Source: Gnetum montanum (lineage: Eukaryota; Streptophyta; Gnetopsida; Gnetales; Gnetaceae). From it: 64,000 nt of DNA. The position numbers and the translations under genes are program-made. The stretch covers positions 59,112 through 123,111 of the forward strand of contig MNCI01021441.1 in NCBI GenBank assembly GCA_015680685.1, read 5' to 3'. The stretch's first letter is position 1, and each line of letters opens with the position of its first letter. The notes under the pieces were generated by a model. The model did no database searches, had not been told where the DNA came from, and was given only the letters and a program-made list of their open reading frames with translations. Below are positions 10,701 through 21,252 of this stretch, piece after piece.

Positions 10701-11573
10701 TTTCTCACTGTAAATGTGACCCAAAACTTGTAGTAAAACTGCGTGTGCGTGGTGGCAGAGGAGGCACAGGAAACGGCAAAGAATGGAGAAGGCAAGTGCT
10801 TGACGGCGAGCGCGCAGACGAGGGCGACCAGCATAGTGGGGAGGGGCTTCAAGAACAACGCAAAAATGTTCATGGGCTATCCCATCATCGGCTTCCAAGA
10901 CAAGCTCCAGTCATCGGCAGCCTGTGCCTACGCCGGCGAAGACGGGCTGCTGACGGCGTGCCCCTGGGATCCACGAGCCACGGCCCTTTTCTTCTTCCAA
11001 ACCACATTCGCTGTGCCACTGGACAATGTCTCCGCATTCATAGCAGACGTGAAGGCGCTGAGGCAACTGGCTCCCAAGGAGGCACTCTGCGGCCTGGAAC
11101 TGTACGACGGAATCCTCATGCGTTTCGTCACCGCCTCGTCTGCCTACCTCGCTCCCCCCGTGCTCTCCCTGGATTTCGATCTCACGTATTACCGATGGCA
11201 CCAGCCTCGCACCCCTCGCCTGTTCCAGGACGTGTTTGAGGAGATCGAGCAGATGGGCCTGTTCAAGTACGGCGGCATCCCCCACTGGGCCAAGAACCGA
11301 AACCTCGCCTTCTTAGGCGTCTCTCAGAAGTACCCCAACTTCGACAGGTTTCGTGACGCCGTCCGTGGGTTCGATCCCGACGGCCTCATGTCTAATGACT
11401 GGACCGACGCCCTGCTCGGCTTCCGCAACCTCAGCGTCGTCCAATACCATGACGGCTGCGCCCTTGACGGACTCTGTATTTGTTCTGCGGACTCGCACTG
11501 TGCACCCCATCTTCGCTACTTTTGCCGCCCCGGCCGCGTCTACCGCGACGCCCGAGTGTGCCGCTATGAGTGA
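7064..11573 (+). CDS. GULLO: L-gulonolactone oxidase-like flavoprotein (GULLO family), three exons
   Basis: Spliced coding sequence 7064-7759, 8992-9247 and 10759-11573 gives 588 residues, the usual size of plant GULLO proteins. Family knowledge: these are secreted or apoplastic FAD-dependent aldonolactone oxidases that can convert L-gulono-1,4-lactone to ascorbate, with an N-terminal PCMH-type FAD domain and a C-terminal ALO domain. Seen here: a hydrophobic leader (about residues 13-27), the FAD region around SHSIPKLVCP with His102 as candidate flavin-linking residue, GGLLATGAHGSS (171-182), FKRSMTNIV in exon 2, the HWAK motif of the family at 493-496, and a Cys-rich tail (C551, C557, C559, C565, C573, C585). 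All splice junctions are GT-AG and phases agree (0, then 1). No stop or frameshift is present, so the gene looks functional. The coding exons are GC-rich against an AT-rich background. Whether it acts on gulonolactone specifically is not decidable from sequence. Confidence 0.94.
7105..7145 (+). repeat. ATGGTG hexanucleotide run inside the signal peptide
   Basis: Tandem atggtg units encode alternating Met-Val (MVMVMVMV), forming most of the hydrophobic core of the GULLO leader. Such a run can gain or lose units without a frameshift, changing leader length. Confidence 0.85.
7760..8991 (+). other. GULLO intron 1
   Basis: A 1232-bp GT-AG intron with donor CAG|GTGAGA and acceptor gtgttttgcag|GTAACG. 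Phase 0. It contains a four-copy minisatellite (8178-8511) and no other recognisable element. Confidence 0.88.
8178..8511. repeat. Four-copy, 83-85 bp tandem repeat in GULLO intron 1
   Basis: Copies begin at 8178, 8261, 8346 and 8429, each opening taatgaaaa(c/t)aatggagaa and ending gttgtgttatgttgttgta or a close variant. The unit length is 83-85 bp and copies differ by few substitutions, so the expansion is fairly recent. The unit has no obvious coding potential. Confidence 0.9.
8992..9247 (+). CDS. GULLO: GULLO exon 2 (residues 233-317 plus one base)
   Basis: This 256-bp exon opens VTLRLQLMFKRSMTNIV and includes HEFADFTWYPAQRSVLYR and DDRVALTD, all characteristic of the segment linking FAD and ALO domains in GULLO proteins. 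Donor CAG|GTATTT leaves phase 1, which matches the two-base remainder at the start of exon 3. Confidence 0.92.
9248..10758 (+). other. GULLO intron 2
   Basis: A 1511-bp AT-rich GT-AG intron with acceptor gtggtggcag|AG. No transposable element is recognised in it. Confidence 0.85.
10759..11573 (+). CDS. GULLO: GULLO exon 3 (residues 318-588, stop TGA)
   Basis: The largest exon carries the ALO domain, including MFMGYPIIGFQDKLQ, CPWDPRA, the substrate/flavin motif HWAK (H493 codon at 11283) and GFDPDGLMSNDW, followed by the Cys-rich tail ending VCRYE. The acceptor at 10758 was chosen because it restores the split Glu codon; the neighbouring AG at 10760 would break the frame. Confidence 0.93.
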
Positions 11574-11829
11574 CGACGCTCCCCCGGACGGTCAAACTGC
11601 GAGCGAGTCGAAGCTGCAAATATTATGAGGATATCTAATGTGCTCAAGTATACCGTCTTGTACAAAAATGTGGTATTCGGCTTCAATGTTATTTGTATTG
11701 CATACTCAACGTCATCATTGTTAGCATTTGTTTTACATGAGGGGTTTTTTTTAGCATGGACTCTACTAATTTTGCATCTCAAATAATAAGTAAGATAGAT
11801 AGATGGCTTCCCTTTGAATTAAGGCCCTT
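11574..11829 (+). other. Probable GULLO 3' untranslated region
   Basis: Non-coding DNA directly after the GULLO stop. No single polyadenylation signal is convincing, and the next recognisable feature is a LINE remnant beginning near 11830. Confidence 0.4.
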
Positions 11830-12413
11830 CTTATAGTATTCAAATAGCAATGTTTTTTCCCTTCTACATTCTCCCAATGTTTTTGAAATACTACATGTTT
11901 TACCAATTTTCAAACTTGCTTAGGATTAGAATAAAAAATGTACTTTTGAATATTCCATTTACTAAGCCGTAGAATTCCCTCATGAAGCCATCTTTATCAT
12001 AGGTTTCTATCATCACTTTTTTGGACTATTTGTCTAACAAGGAATTAAAGATATGAGGAGTGTAGGCTATAAATTAATAAATAACTTCAACTTCGAATGA
12101 TATCACTACTACTTTAAGAAGCATAGTATCATATTGTATCTATCTCTTTACTCTAAATTTATATCGTAAAGAAAGTTCTTCCATCTATTGTCAATATTTA
12201 TTTGATAGTGCAAGACTCTATACAACACTTCCATAAAGAATAGTTGCTTGAACAATGACATAATAGAGTTCCCAAGCTAGAATAGATTCTTTCTTACATT
12301 TTTTTTATAAAGTAAACAATGCTTTCATACTACTGGTAACTCTTTGAGTTATGCATTTATCCCATTCTAGGCCAAGACATTTGTAAGAGGAAGATATCGA
12401 TAAGGATGTTCAA
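11830..12413 (-). pseudogene. LINE remnant, RT C-terminal region
   Basis: Read on the minus strand, stretches such as YKCLGLEWDKCIT, MKALFTL and IQYDTMLL, then EVEVIYQFIAY, follow the same order as the C-terminal half of LINEs K (27960-29290) and J (29280-31293). Many stops and frameshifts are present. It lies just beyond the 3' end of GULLO in the opposite orientation. Confidence 0.6.
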
Positions 12414-12779
12414 ACTCTCCATTTTTTTTTTCTATCTTATTTTGTCCCTTGTCGTTGTATTGTTTTGTCACCATGGATATTCTTATACACCGCCATGGTG
12501 TTGTCACTGTACACGGTGGTGATAAAATCATTTTCATAAAACATATTGTAATTAATGTTTGTTAAGTAGTATTGTTAACAGTTTGGTAAGTTATTTTCTA
12601 TTATAGTAGTTTATCTCTAGTGCACATTGTTTTACATATCTTAAAGAGCCTTCATGCAATAAACATGATATGATCAATGTGAATTTCAGTTTTGTCTTGT
12701 CTTGCTCTAAGATTACTCATCAAACATCTTGGAAAACTTAACATAGCCATGGTAAAGCCAAGAACCTATGCCCTATTAA
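12414..12779. other. No gene seen
   Basis: AT-rich DNA with a short inverted motif around 12475-12530 (caccatgg / ccgccatggtg) but no family resemblance found. Confidence 0.3.
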
Positions 12780-12837
12780 GATGTATGCATGTGTTAGCTA
12801 GTCAAGATAAATTAATGAAATGACATTCAAAACTTGG
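12780..12837 (+). pseudogene. Ty1/copia fragment H, left piece (GAG-pre-integrase)
   Basis: The plus-strand frame ends ...HSKLG exactly at the insertion point of element B and resumes after B at 19703. It is the beginning of the GAG-pre-integrase box. The boundary further left is not clear. Confidence 0.6.
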
Positions 12838-13618
12838 TGATGAGTGGCGAGGTACCCCTACACTGAACCATACGAATACGAGCGTTACACGCACAATTTG
12901 GTCGAACTCCAAGGATTAAGTGCTTACGCACCTTATGGAACACTTAAGGTTAATCAATCGTTGTCTTCCCAAACTTACTTGTATTGTCATGGCTGTATGG
13001 TTAAGTAAGTCTGAGGTATATGATTTGTATGTCTTTTATCTTTTTATCACCTATGCTAAGAGAGGAAAGGGTGAAGAGACTAAGTAACTAATGTTCACTA
13101 AGTAAGCTTTAATCGTCCTAGCATCAGTATCTGTTCCCACTTGCCGTACACACCCTGAACCAGTGCAATGCTACTGGGATTACCAAACACTATTTGTTAT
13201 TGGGTTACTAAGTGTAGCACATGTGCTCGAAGCGGTCGTACTGAATGCACTTAACTAGGAGTTGAGGGTTGAGAGAGGTTAATTATCTAAGAAAGCATTT
13301 AAGCATTTAACATTAATTAAATCTTAATTAGCTTAGTCCATGCACTACAAGCTTTATCAGAAAGTTCATCTTTATTTCCGTACACAAATGTGTGCTTAGG
13401 TACAATTTGCTCGAATAAAGATCTGTTCACTTTGAGACTCCTACTGCGGGCACATGGAAATTATTCTATCTCTGGAATGGTAAAACTGCCAGAGATTCGC
13501 TAAGGGTCTAGATCTAGATGGAGAAACAAGGGAAAGTCGCCTCTTATTTATAGAACTGGCGATGGACTGTGATATTGCATACACAATATCTCAGCTCATG
13601 CGATATCGCATCCCATCA
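12838..13618 (-). repeat. 3' LTR of element B
   Basis: This 781-bp LTR starts TGATGAGTGGCG and ends TCCCATCA on plus. A TATA box for minus-strand transcription (plus text cttatttatag at 13543-13553) lies near a cgatatcgc palindrome at the U3 end. Confidence 0.92.
13543..13553 (-). promoter_or_regulatory. TATA box of LTR B
   Basis: CTATAAATAAG on the minus strand, at the position conserved in LTRs C, E and F. It is the likely core promoter of the element. Confidence 0.6.
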
Positions 13619-13629
13619 TACCCCCATGA
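13619..13629 (-). other. Polypurine tract of element B
   Basis: Plus-strand tacccccatga reads TCATGGGGGTA on the minus strand directly against the 3' LTR. The same sequence abuts the 3' LTRs of D (32190) and E (38862), marking the plus-strand DNA primer. Confidence 0.8.
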
Positions 13630-15560
13630 CTGAATGAAAACTCATCCTTAAGTTCCTTACAAAATATTAGGAAGGTATGGGATTATTGACTTGAATAGAA
13701 CTAATGGTGAATGAGGTGACATGTGAACGGATCATCATTACAATACATGACAAAATTAGTGTTCATGACAACAAGAGTGAACACTATATACAATTGACAT
13801 CCAGCCTTATTTGGTAGTTGAGAGAGAAAAGAAGGAGTCTGCTACTACCAACGCCAAAATTGCACCTTTCATTGTCCATCCATAAGTATGCCATCAATCT
13901 TGTCCCTTGCATAATTGCTTCAGCGCCAGTCCATTCCAAGTGTTTCCTCCAGATCCAATCTGTTGTTGTATGATTGCCATCTGCACACACAACACAGTCT
14001 GATATTAGCAAGGATAAATGAATCATAATGCAATTGATACCTTGCTTCGGTGTAAGGTCCATTGGCTGGGTTGTGATATGGCTGTTACAGATCTAGAGAT
14101 ATAATATTGGTGACTACCCAAGATGTAGGGGTTTAGAAAAAATCAAAAAAATTGGACCAGGACCCCCATGACTGAGAGCAAACCTCCAGTAGCAATAGAA
14201 TGGAAAAAGGTAAAGGAAAAAGAAGGATGAAGAAAAAGAGACAACGACAACGCTGATAAAATGGATGTTAAAGATGGAAATGAACAACATAATTAGTGAT
14301 TACAGAAATGTTTAAAGGAAAGAAATTAATGGATGCAGCAAATAGGAATGCCAATGGGTCCTCCCTAAAGCAGGCTCATGCCCTTAATGCCCTAACAATC
14401 CCACATTCAAAGAGTCTGTAGGCTCTAGGAATGTCATTTGGAGACAAGAGTTAAAGTCTTAACCAAAAGAGTTTACCAAAAAGAAAACAATGCATCCACC
14501 AAAATATAGACTACTGATACAACTGGCAATGAGGTGATAAATGGAGAAAGAAAGATGGAAAGAAGAGAATGGAATGGAATCTCAAGAACAAGGTGATGTA
14601 CAACCCCTTGTGTGTTAATGGTTAATGTGACTTAGTAGATCCCATTCCAAATTCGGCCTCAACCAAAGCCACTTCAATAACTTCGCATTAATACATTTGA
14701 CCTATCCATCCACTTGAAGTAACAAGAATGCCTTCACCAAAGAGCCACCACCATTTTGACGAAACAAAGGAGGAGAGAGTAGGAAGCGAGAAGGGCCTTA
14801 GTTAAAGGGAACATGTTTATTTTAGTTCCATAACCAATGCTTGTAGCCCAAATGATTATTTTGTCTAAGGGGTGTGCTTTGAATTCTCACTGTTTTTTTT
14901 TTGTGTTTTTGTGTGAGAACCACACCACACCATGCAAAGACTTATTATTTTTATTTCCTCAGCTTCCCGATAATGCGGCAACGTCGGAATAGTAAGAAAA
15001 CTCAAGAAGAAAACATCCAAGAACCCAAGAGAATGGCCAGCACAAGTGTATCAAATCCCTTTGAAGTCACACCCTTTTCAATCCTTGAGTCCTTCCCTAG
15101 TTTGAGAAATATCCAATCATTGATTCGTTGATAGTTCTTATTATTGAGAAAGGTGAATGTACAGTTCCAAGCCAAGAGAGACCATAGAAATTTATGGATG
15201 TGTGGGTGATGTGGATTCATTGCCTGTTATATCAAAAGAACCATACCTTAGTATCAACATCATAACTTAAAGGTAAAAACCAAACATTAGCAATCAATGA
15301 AATATAGTTCATACCATTAGAGCACTTATTAAGTGACGAATCAAACAAAGTAATCAAACATACAAAGAAATGAAAAAGTATAAACGATGTTGTAAAACAA
15401 AAACAAGAAAAGTTAAAGAAATTTGTAAAACAAAAATGTGTAAAACAAAAAATGTGTAAAACAAAAAATTCAAAAAGAACTAAGGGCCTTAAATGATTAG
15501 CATAGGTGGCCATCTCCCCCATGACTAAATTGGAAGGGAGAGATCTGAAATAGCAAGCGA
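13630..15560 (-). other. Internal 3' region of element B without recognisable coding
   Basis: Where D has integrase and the coiled-coil frame, B has about 1.9 kb with no supported domain. The A-rich repeats at 15360-15480 (plus text aaaacaaaaatgtgtaaaac) match in kind a stretch after integrase in D at 34690-34830. This suggests B lost the block from protease to the end of pol in a single deletion. Confidence 0.5.
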
Positions 15561-15817
15561 GATCATCCTCTTTTAAATGTGCTATGTGCATAGACCATTT
15601 TAGGTTCATGATAAGGGTTGGTTGGTTGCACACAGGCTAGTATTCTCTTATCGGAGTACTCATTTGGATTTTCTATGAGTTTCCAACTTCCCTTGATTGG
15701 TGGTTTCAGATTAAGGGTTGGAAGTTGGCGACACTCTTGCTCCAGTGCATCTATGCTTTCTTCGTGGGCGCAAGTTGATCCCCCAGTTAGTTCCATGCAT
15801 ATTGGTGTGTTGCTCTC

Positions 15818-18800
15818 TTAATTAGCTGTCAACCATTGGGTGTTCTCTTGTTGTATGGTTGCTACATATAGGTACTTTTGTATGTTAACTTCCTGGGCAC
15901 ACCGGTTGCATGCAGGAGATGTTGAACGCTCTTGTACGCTATCACCCTCTGTATCACTGTATGTGATATATGGAACCTTCTTCTTCTCAATCTTTCCATA
16001 AGTGTTTTCCTTAGATATTTCCAAGGAAATATCACAAATTCCTAGGCATGCATTCATGGTACTTAGCCATCCCCTTCCCATTATTATTGGGAAGTCCCCT
16101 TTGTCATTGTTGACTTATATCACTAGGAAATCAGCTGGGTATGACCAACCACACACAGTAGTAATGATGTCCTCCACCAATCCCAAGGGAATAGTGATGG
16201 ACTAGTCAGCCAGCTCTAAGTGAATGTTGCTCTTCTTTAGTGGAGGAAGGTTCCATGCTTTATACATTTCTTGCAATATCAAGTTGACTTCCAGGATCAG
16301 AGAATTTCCTGGGAAGGTGGCCCACCTTTATCCAGTCAGTGACGGTATGTGTTAACATAATCGTATACGTAGAGCTCTGTTGTTGGTTTGAAGGGAGCTC
16401 TGAAGCCTTAATTGATGGAGGAACGTTTGGAGGCTTAACCGCTTGTGGTTGTGAGAGCTTGTTTGGATTGTTGGTTTTGAAGAAAGATCTTCTCCTTATA
16501 CGGTTGTTAGAACCAATAACGGGTTGAAGATTTACTACTCTCGTAGCATTGCGTTGCTACGGTTGAGTGGGGAGTTCCCCTTGCATTACTGGAGCAGGTG
16601 GTAGTGGAGCTATCGGTGTAAGAGTGATGGATGGATTCAGAGGATGGTATGCATGTGGTGTGTCTCTCCCAGGAGAAGGAGTCTTATAGTACTCCTGAGC
16701 TTGGTAGTGACGTTGTGGGGTCATGTGATCGATAGAGTCACTTGGAGAGATTGGCTACTGCACATAGTAGCCATATGGATCCAGTTTCCGGTAAGGGTAT
16801 TGTTGCCTTGGCGGTGGCATCCCCCATGATTGTGGGTATTTCCACTACTGGTATTACTTCATAGGTTGTGGCGGAGTTCCCCTTGGATAATACGTTAACA
16901 GTTGGTGGAACTTCCTTGGGTTACCTTGGGGATAAGGTAACCAACAGGGTGCTTGCCATTTGTTAAGTCTTAGGTTGAGTGCATACACCTCAGACTCTTG
17001 TAGATGTGAGATTATTGGGCAACATCCTTTAGGATGGTCATATTGGAAGATCTCACATCCATCGTCATTATCTATATCTGAATCCACAACCTCTTTAGTG
17101 ATAGCTATTTTACCCTTACCTTTTTTATGTGTATGGTCCAAATCCCTCTTTTTTTTTTCTTATCATGGTCACTACTTTGCTTCTTAAACTCCTCTACGAT
17201 TTTTAAAATTATTTCAAATCTACTATCTAAGGAGTCCCACATTTGATCTACCTTAGCCGACACTTCAGTTAGTTTTTGAAGTGGCAAGGTTTTCGTGCTC
17301 ACCAACTCTTCGAGTGGTGACTCATCCTCCTCCTCACAAAATCTCACTCCCCTCTTTCAGAGGGAAGGATCACAGTTGTATTCCTCTATGCTTTCTCTCT
17401 TGCGTAGCTCTCCTTTTTCCTTAGCTACTTGCTCCAACAATCTATGGACCTCATGGGACCTAAGTTCAGATAATCTTCCTTGGGCATATGTGCCAAGGGT
17501 TCTCCTGGTTTCATGTCTTAGCCCATCTACGAGATGTCATAGTTGATCCCGTTGTGCATAATCATGGCCCGAGCAACGATGTAACAGTGCATAATATCGG
17601 CCCATGGCAGCATCCAAGGGTTCATGATTACCCTGCTTCCATCCTTGGATCTGCTTACGCAAGTTGAATACTCAGGAGCACGTATGATATTTATCGTTAA
17701 GCAGTTTTAACATCGTACTCCACTTTCAAATGGATTCCAGTTCTAAGGTCTGGTACCAACTTTCTACTTCTTTTATGAGTGTCCTTGGAAATAACTTTAA
17801 CTTTTGTCACTCATTTTCAATATTCTGCAAGGCACAGGCATCGTGAAATACCTATAAGTGATTCTTTAGATTAGCATTGTATCCCCCCTCAAATCGTGGG
17901 ATATTATTCATGTCTAGTCTCTTGATCTGACTATCTTTTTGGTGCCTTGTACGTATTCTAATGACCTCTGTAATGTCTAACATGCTTCGGGTTGCAAGTA
18001 GGGGTTCATCATGGTCGTCTCTCTCATGGCGTCTGTGATGTCAATGCGGTTCCCTACTTTCCCTTCTTCTATGTCATGATTCCCTAGAATGCCCCCGTCC
18101 TCGCTCTCGACTCTCTTGTCGAGGTCTCTCATTTTGCTTACCCTTGTCCTCACAGTTAAGTTCCTTATGACTGCATCCTGATGTTGAAGAAGAGGGTGAA
18201 TGGTGTGATGAAGGTGAAGAGGAAGGAGAACCATCACCATGACGATGTTTCCTACCTTCCCTTCGGTGATCTCAACCTTGATCATGATGAAAATTAGAAT
18301 GCTTGTCCTTATCTTGTGTTTGTGTTCCCTCATTAAACACTTGGTGTTCGTGGGAATTAGAACTAGAGTTGTGAATCATGGAGCGAAGGTTCTGATACCC
18401 TACCTCCTCACTATCATTAGGAGGGGGAACATCATTTGGTGGAGAACCTATTGAGATAAGTTCACCACCCTTAATTTCTCTTATGACGGGCGAAGCATTA
18501 TGGGGTCCCTTACCCTTCAACGATGTGTGGTAACTCTCCTGCTATGAGTCCCGTTGACATTGTGCTTCTATGGGATGGTAGTCCCTTACGTTGTAATCAA
18601 GTGCAACGTACTCAGCATATAATTATGACATGCCAATTCATGCAAGGACACGAAGGAGCATGTTGGGGGCTACTCTGTCTGGAGGCAACACTATGTTATC
18701 CTCCAAGTCTCTCCAATGCAGTTGTTCGTCTTGATGGAAGAAAAAGGTAAAGTAGGGTATATATTCATCATGATGAATATACACCACACTGAATTGTTGA

Positions 18801-18925
18801 GGAACTGGCGGTTCTTGGTTATGTATGTTGTGTCGCCGACTGTCTCTAGTGTTGGTCCTAGGCGATGAAGTGCTTTTGTGTGGAGAAGAAGACATCTTAG
18901 TTTTGTTTGGTGTGTTGTTTACCAT
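15818..18925 (-). pseudogene. gag-protease of element B, decayed
   Basis: The family gag leader with HHDEYIPYFTFFFHQDEQ followed by WRDL is at 18925-18638 and the charged linker at 18520-17977. The capsid-like core is in the 17900-17400 region. A zinc knuckle with one lost Cys (CEIFQYDHPKGCC) lies near 17040, and a Pro-rich stretch follows to about 16500. A retropepsin-like block follows at about 16330-15990 on the minus strand (IPLGLVEDI, then FPIIMGRGWLSTMNACLGI). Numerous stops and shifts mean no protein is made. The gag order matches element D. Confidence 0.7.
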
Positions 18926-19023
18926 TATGTTGTTTTTCGTATGATTAACCCTAAGGGTTTGTTTACGCTTCCCAACAATGTGGATGATTTCCTATGTTCT
19001 ATGTAGTGCACAAACAACTAAGT

Positions 19024-19040
19024 CCCTGGCAACGATGCCA
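19024..19040 (-). other. Primer-binding site of element B
   Basis: ccctggcaacgatgcca on plus, a tRNA-Asp-like site with extra substitutions, one base from the 5' LTR. Confidence 0.75.
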
Positions 19041-19041
19041 A

Positions 19042-19702
19042 TGATGAGTGGCGAGGTACCCCTACACTCAACCATACGAATATGAGTGTTACACATGCAA
19101 TCCGATTGAACTCCAAGGAATAAGTGCTTATGCGCCTTATGGAACACTTAAGGTTAATCAATCGTTGTCTTCCCAAACTTACTTGTATTGTCACGGTTGT
19201 ATGGTTAAGTAAGTGTGAGGTATATGATTTGTATGTCTTTTATCTTTTTATCGCCTATGCTAAGAGAGGAAAGGGTGAAGAGACTAAGTAACTAACATTC
19301 ACTGAGTAAGCTTTAATCGTCCTAGCATCAGTATCCGTTCCCACTTGCCGTACACACCNNNNNNNNNNNNNNNNNNNNNNNNNNNNNNNNNNNNNNNNNN
19401 NNNNNNNNNNNNNNNNNNNNNNNNNNNNNNNNNNNNNNNNNNNNNNNNNNNNNNNNNNNNNNNNNNNNNNNNNNNNNNNNNNNNNNNNNNNNNNNNNNNN
19501 NNNNNNNNNNNNNNNNNNNNNNNNNNNNNNNNNNNNNNNNNNNNNNNNNNNNNNNNNNNNNNNNNNNNNNNNNNNNNNNNNNNNNNNNNNNNNNNNNNNN
19601 NNNNNNNNNNNNNNNNNNNNNNNNNNNNNNNNNNNNNNNNNNNNNNNNNNNNNNNNNNNNNNNNNNNNNNNNNNNNNNNNNNNNNNNNNNNNNNTCCCAT
19701 CA
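19042..19702 (-). repeat. 5' LTR of element B, interrupted by an assembly gap
   Basis: The left 317 bases closely match the 3' LTR. After the N run only the terminal TCCCATCA remains before the target duplication CTTGG. By comparison with the 3' LTR, about 456 bases should be missing, whereas 336 N are shown, so the gap length is probably not exact. Confidence 0.88.
19359..19694. other. Assembly gap (336 N)
   Basis: Run of N inside the 5' LTR of element B. Confidence 0.99.
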
Positions 19703-20115
19703 CTTGGAAATGGAAATATCAAGATGTTGAAGAAAGCTCATCAATTTTATCATGAGATTCCCAACTTTGATGAATATCAAATTTTTAATTATGAATCATG
19801 TAAGATTGGAAAAATACATCATATGCCTTTTTCAAGATACCATGAAATCAAAACAAAAAAAATCACTTGAAGTTGTATATTTATAAATGTGTGTGTGTGT
19901 GTCATTCTTACCTCAAGGTATAAGGAATGAAATGCATTTTGTAATCTTTGTGGATGATTTCAGTCTAATGACATGGTTTCATGGTTTAGTATTTAAGTCA
20001 CAAGTTTTGATGAAGTTTAAAGATTTCTGAATAAGGACTAAAACAAAGGAAAATGTAAAGATAAAGGTGTTAATATTTAATAATGGTGGTGAATTAATTT
20101 TAAAAAAAGATTCTC
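19703..20115 (+). pseudogene. Ty1/copia fragment H, right piece (GAG-pre-integrase and integrase start)
   Basis: Continues the frame broken by element B: MLKKAHQFYHEIPNFDEY, then CKIGKIHHMPFS (end of GAG-pre-integrase), then FVIFVDDFSLMTWFHGLVFK and VLIFNNGGEL of the integrase core. It has a few stops and breaks off at about 20115. Joining the pieces across one copy of CTTGG restores the frame. Confidence 0.75.
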
Positions 20116-20164
20116 TTGGTTAAATAATAAATATATATCATAAATATAGCTAAACTAGTTTTTG

Positions 20165-20455
20165 TCACCATAGCAGATCTATTTTTCCTTGTAACTTCAA
20201 AGTTGCATATGAGATTATTACAAAGAATGATTTTATTCATAATAAATTCAATAAGGCCTATTAAATGCAATTATCACCACACTTTTGGATGAGTAAAATG
20301 AAGCATATTTGAAGAGTTCCTACATTTCAAAAATGTGTATTTTTTATGGTGTTTTATTTATCAAGGTCTTCTTATTGGCACTTGTCTTAAATATATACGA
20401 ATTGTTTCTCCTCAATGTTCTCTTCTTGGAAGTGAAGACTATTGGAATAGTTGTT
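20165..20455 (+). pseudogene. LINE 3' fragment (zf-RVT region)
   Basis: VAYEIITKNDFIHNKFNKA at about 20195-20250 and the following zf-RVT-like block (VPTFQK, then a short hydrophobic stretch) are closely similar at DNA level to 60530-60780 of the larger LINE N. It is a 5'-truncated copy of the same LINE family. Confidence 0.7.
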
Positions 20456-20510
20456 GTACATAGGATGAGAAGGAATGAAAGATTTATGGTTAAAATTAAG
20501 AAATACTTGT

Positions 20511-20961
20511 GATAATTGTGAAATCTTGCAATGTCATGTGAAAAATATTGTGAAATAACTAAGAAATTAAGAAATTGAGAAATTGAACTGTGAAAATAAA
20601 ATCATTGGAAAATTCATTGTGAAAAAATAAAATTAGAAAAAACTTGAGAAATATAAGAACTAATAACCTCTTCCATTATTTTAGAAATAACATTACATTA
20701 GGCTTCTAGTACCATAAGGTAGCTCTTCTAATTGCTTTTATAATAAAAGTAAAAAGAGACTCAATTAGGAACTAAACTCAACATGATTGAGTTAAACTCA
20801 TCATAGCTAACCACTAACTACTATAAAAATATATTTTTTAAAAAAACCTTACATGATAACAAAAAATTTTAATAATTAAAAAAGTTACTAACCTAAACAA
20901 CTTTTTTAAAAAAATATTACAAAGTAGGAGAAACAACTTCTACACTACATAATACTCAACA
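20511..20961 (-). repeat. 3' LTR of copia element G (left end approximate)
   Basis: On the minus strand, the purine tract AAAGGAGGGAA is followed by TGTTGAGTATTATGTAG, a normal copia PPT-LTR junction at 20961. A TATA-like attataaaagc lies near 20740 on the minus strand. The other end, near 20511, was placed only by a terminal TG/CA. Confidence 0.6.
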
Positions 20962-21252
20962 TTCCCTCCTTTAGTGTTGAAATTGGTTTAAGAATAACTA
21001 AATTAGAAACTTGAAGATGTTTCTTCCTATCATCTACTTTGCACATAGTAATCATGTTCAAAAGATAATCAATTCAATAAGCCTACAATGGTTTAGTTAG
21101 TAAATAAGCTAATTAATCATTGCTTTGAACATGTGCTGGCTTAATTGTGCCCTTCTTCACTTCATTCTTGATAAAATAATATTTGATGTCAATTTGCTTG
21201 CTTTTTTTGTGAATTATGTGCTCTTTAGATAATTGAATTATTGTTGAATTAT

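Larger units (their letters stand above)
12838..19702 (-). mobile_element. Full-length Ty3/gypsy element B, pol-less
   Basis: Minus-strand element with 3' LTR 12838-13618, internal region 13619-19041 and 5' LTR 19042-19702 (interrupted by a gap). It is flanked on both sides by the 5-bp target duplication CTTGG (12833-12837 and 19703-19707). PPT and PBS are both present. The internal region holds gag and protease remnants but no recognisable RT, RNase H or integrase, so movement would have needed enzymes from a relative such as D. The insertion splits copia fragment H. Confidence 0.92.

Noticed and set aside
12475-12530. Inverted motif around caccatgg / ccgccatggtg
   Set aside because: Too short and imperfect to call a structured element.
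13784-14062. 92-codon minus-strand frame in element B
   Set aside because: No counterpart in D, E or other elements and no recognised domain.
15232-15633. Minus-strand frame rich in Phe and Leu that looks like membrane segments (possible env-like gene of element B)
   Set aside because: It is produced by an A-rich repeat on plus (aaaacaaaaatgtgt); hydrophobicity follows base composition, and no signal peptide or conserved residues are present.
19255-19755. Long frames spanning the first N run
   Set aside because: Artefacts of N translation.
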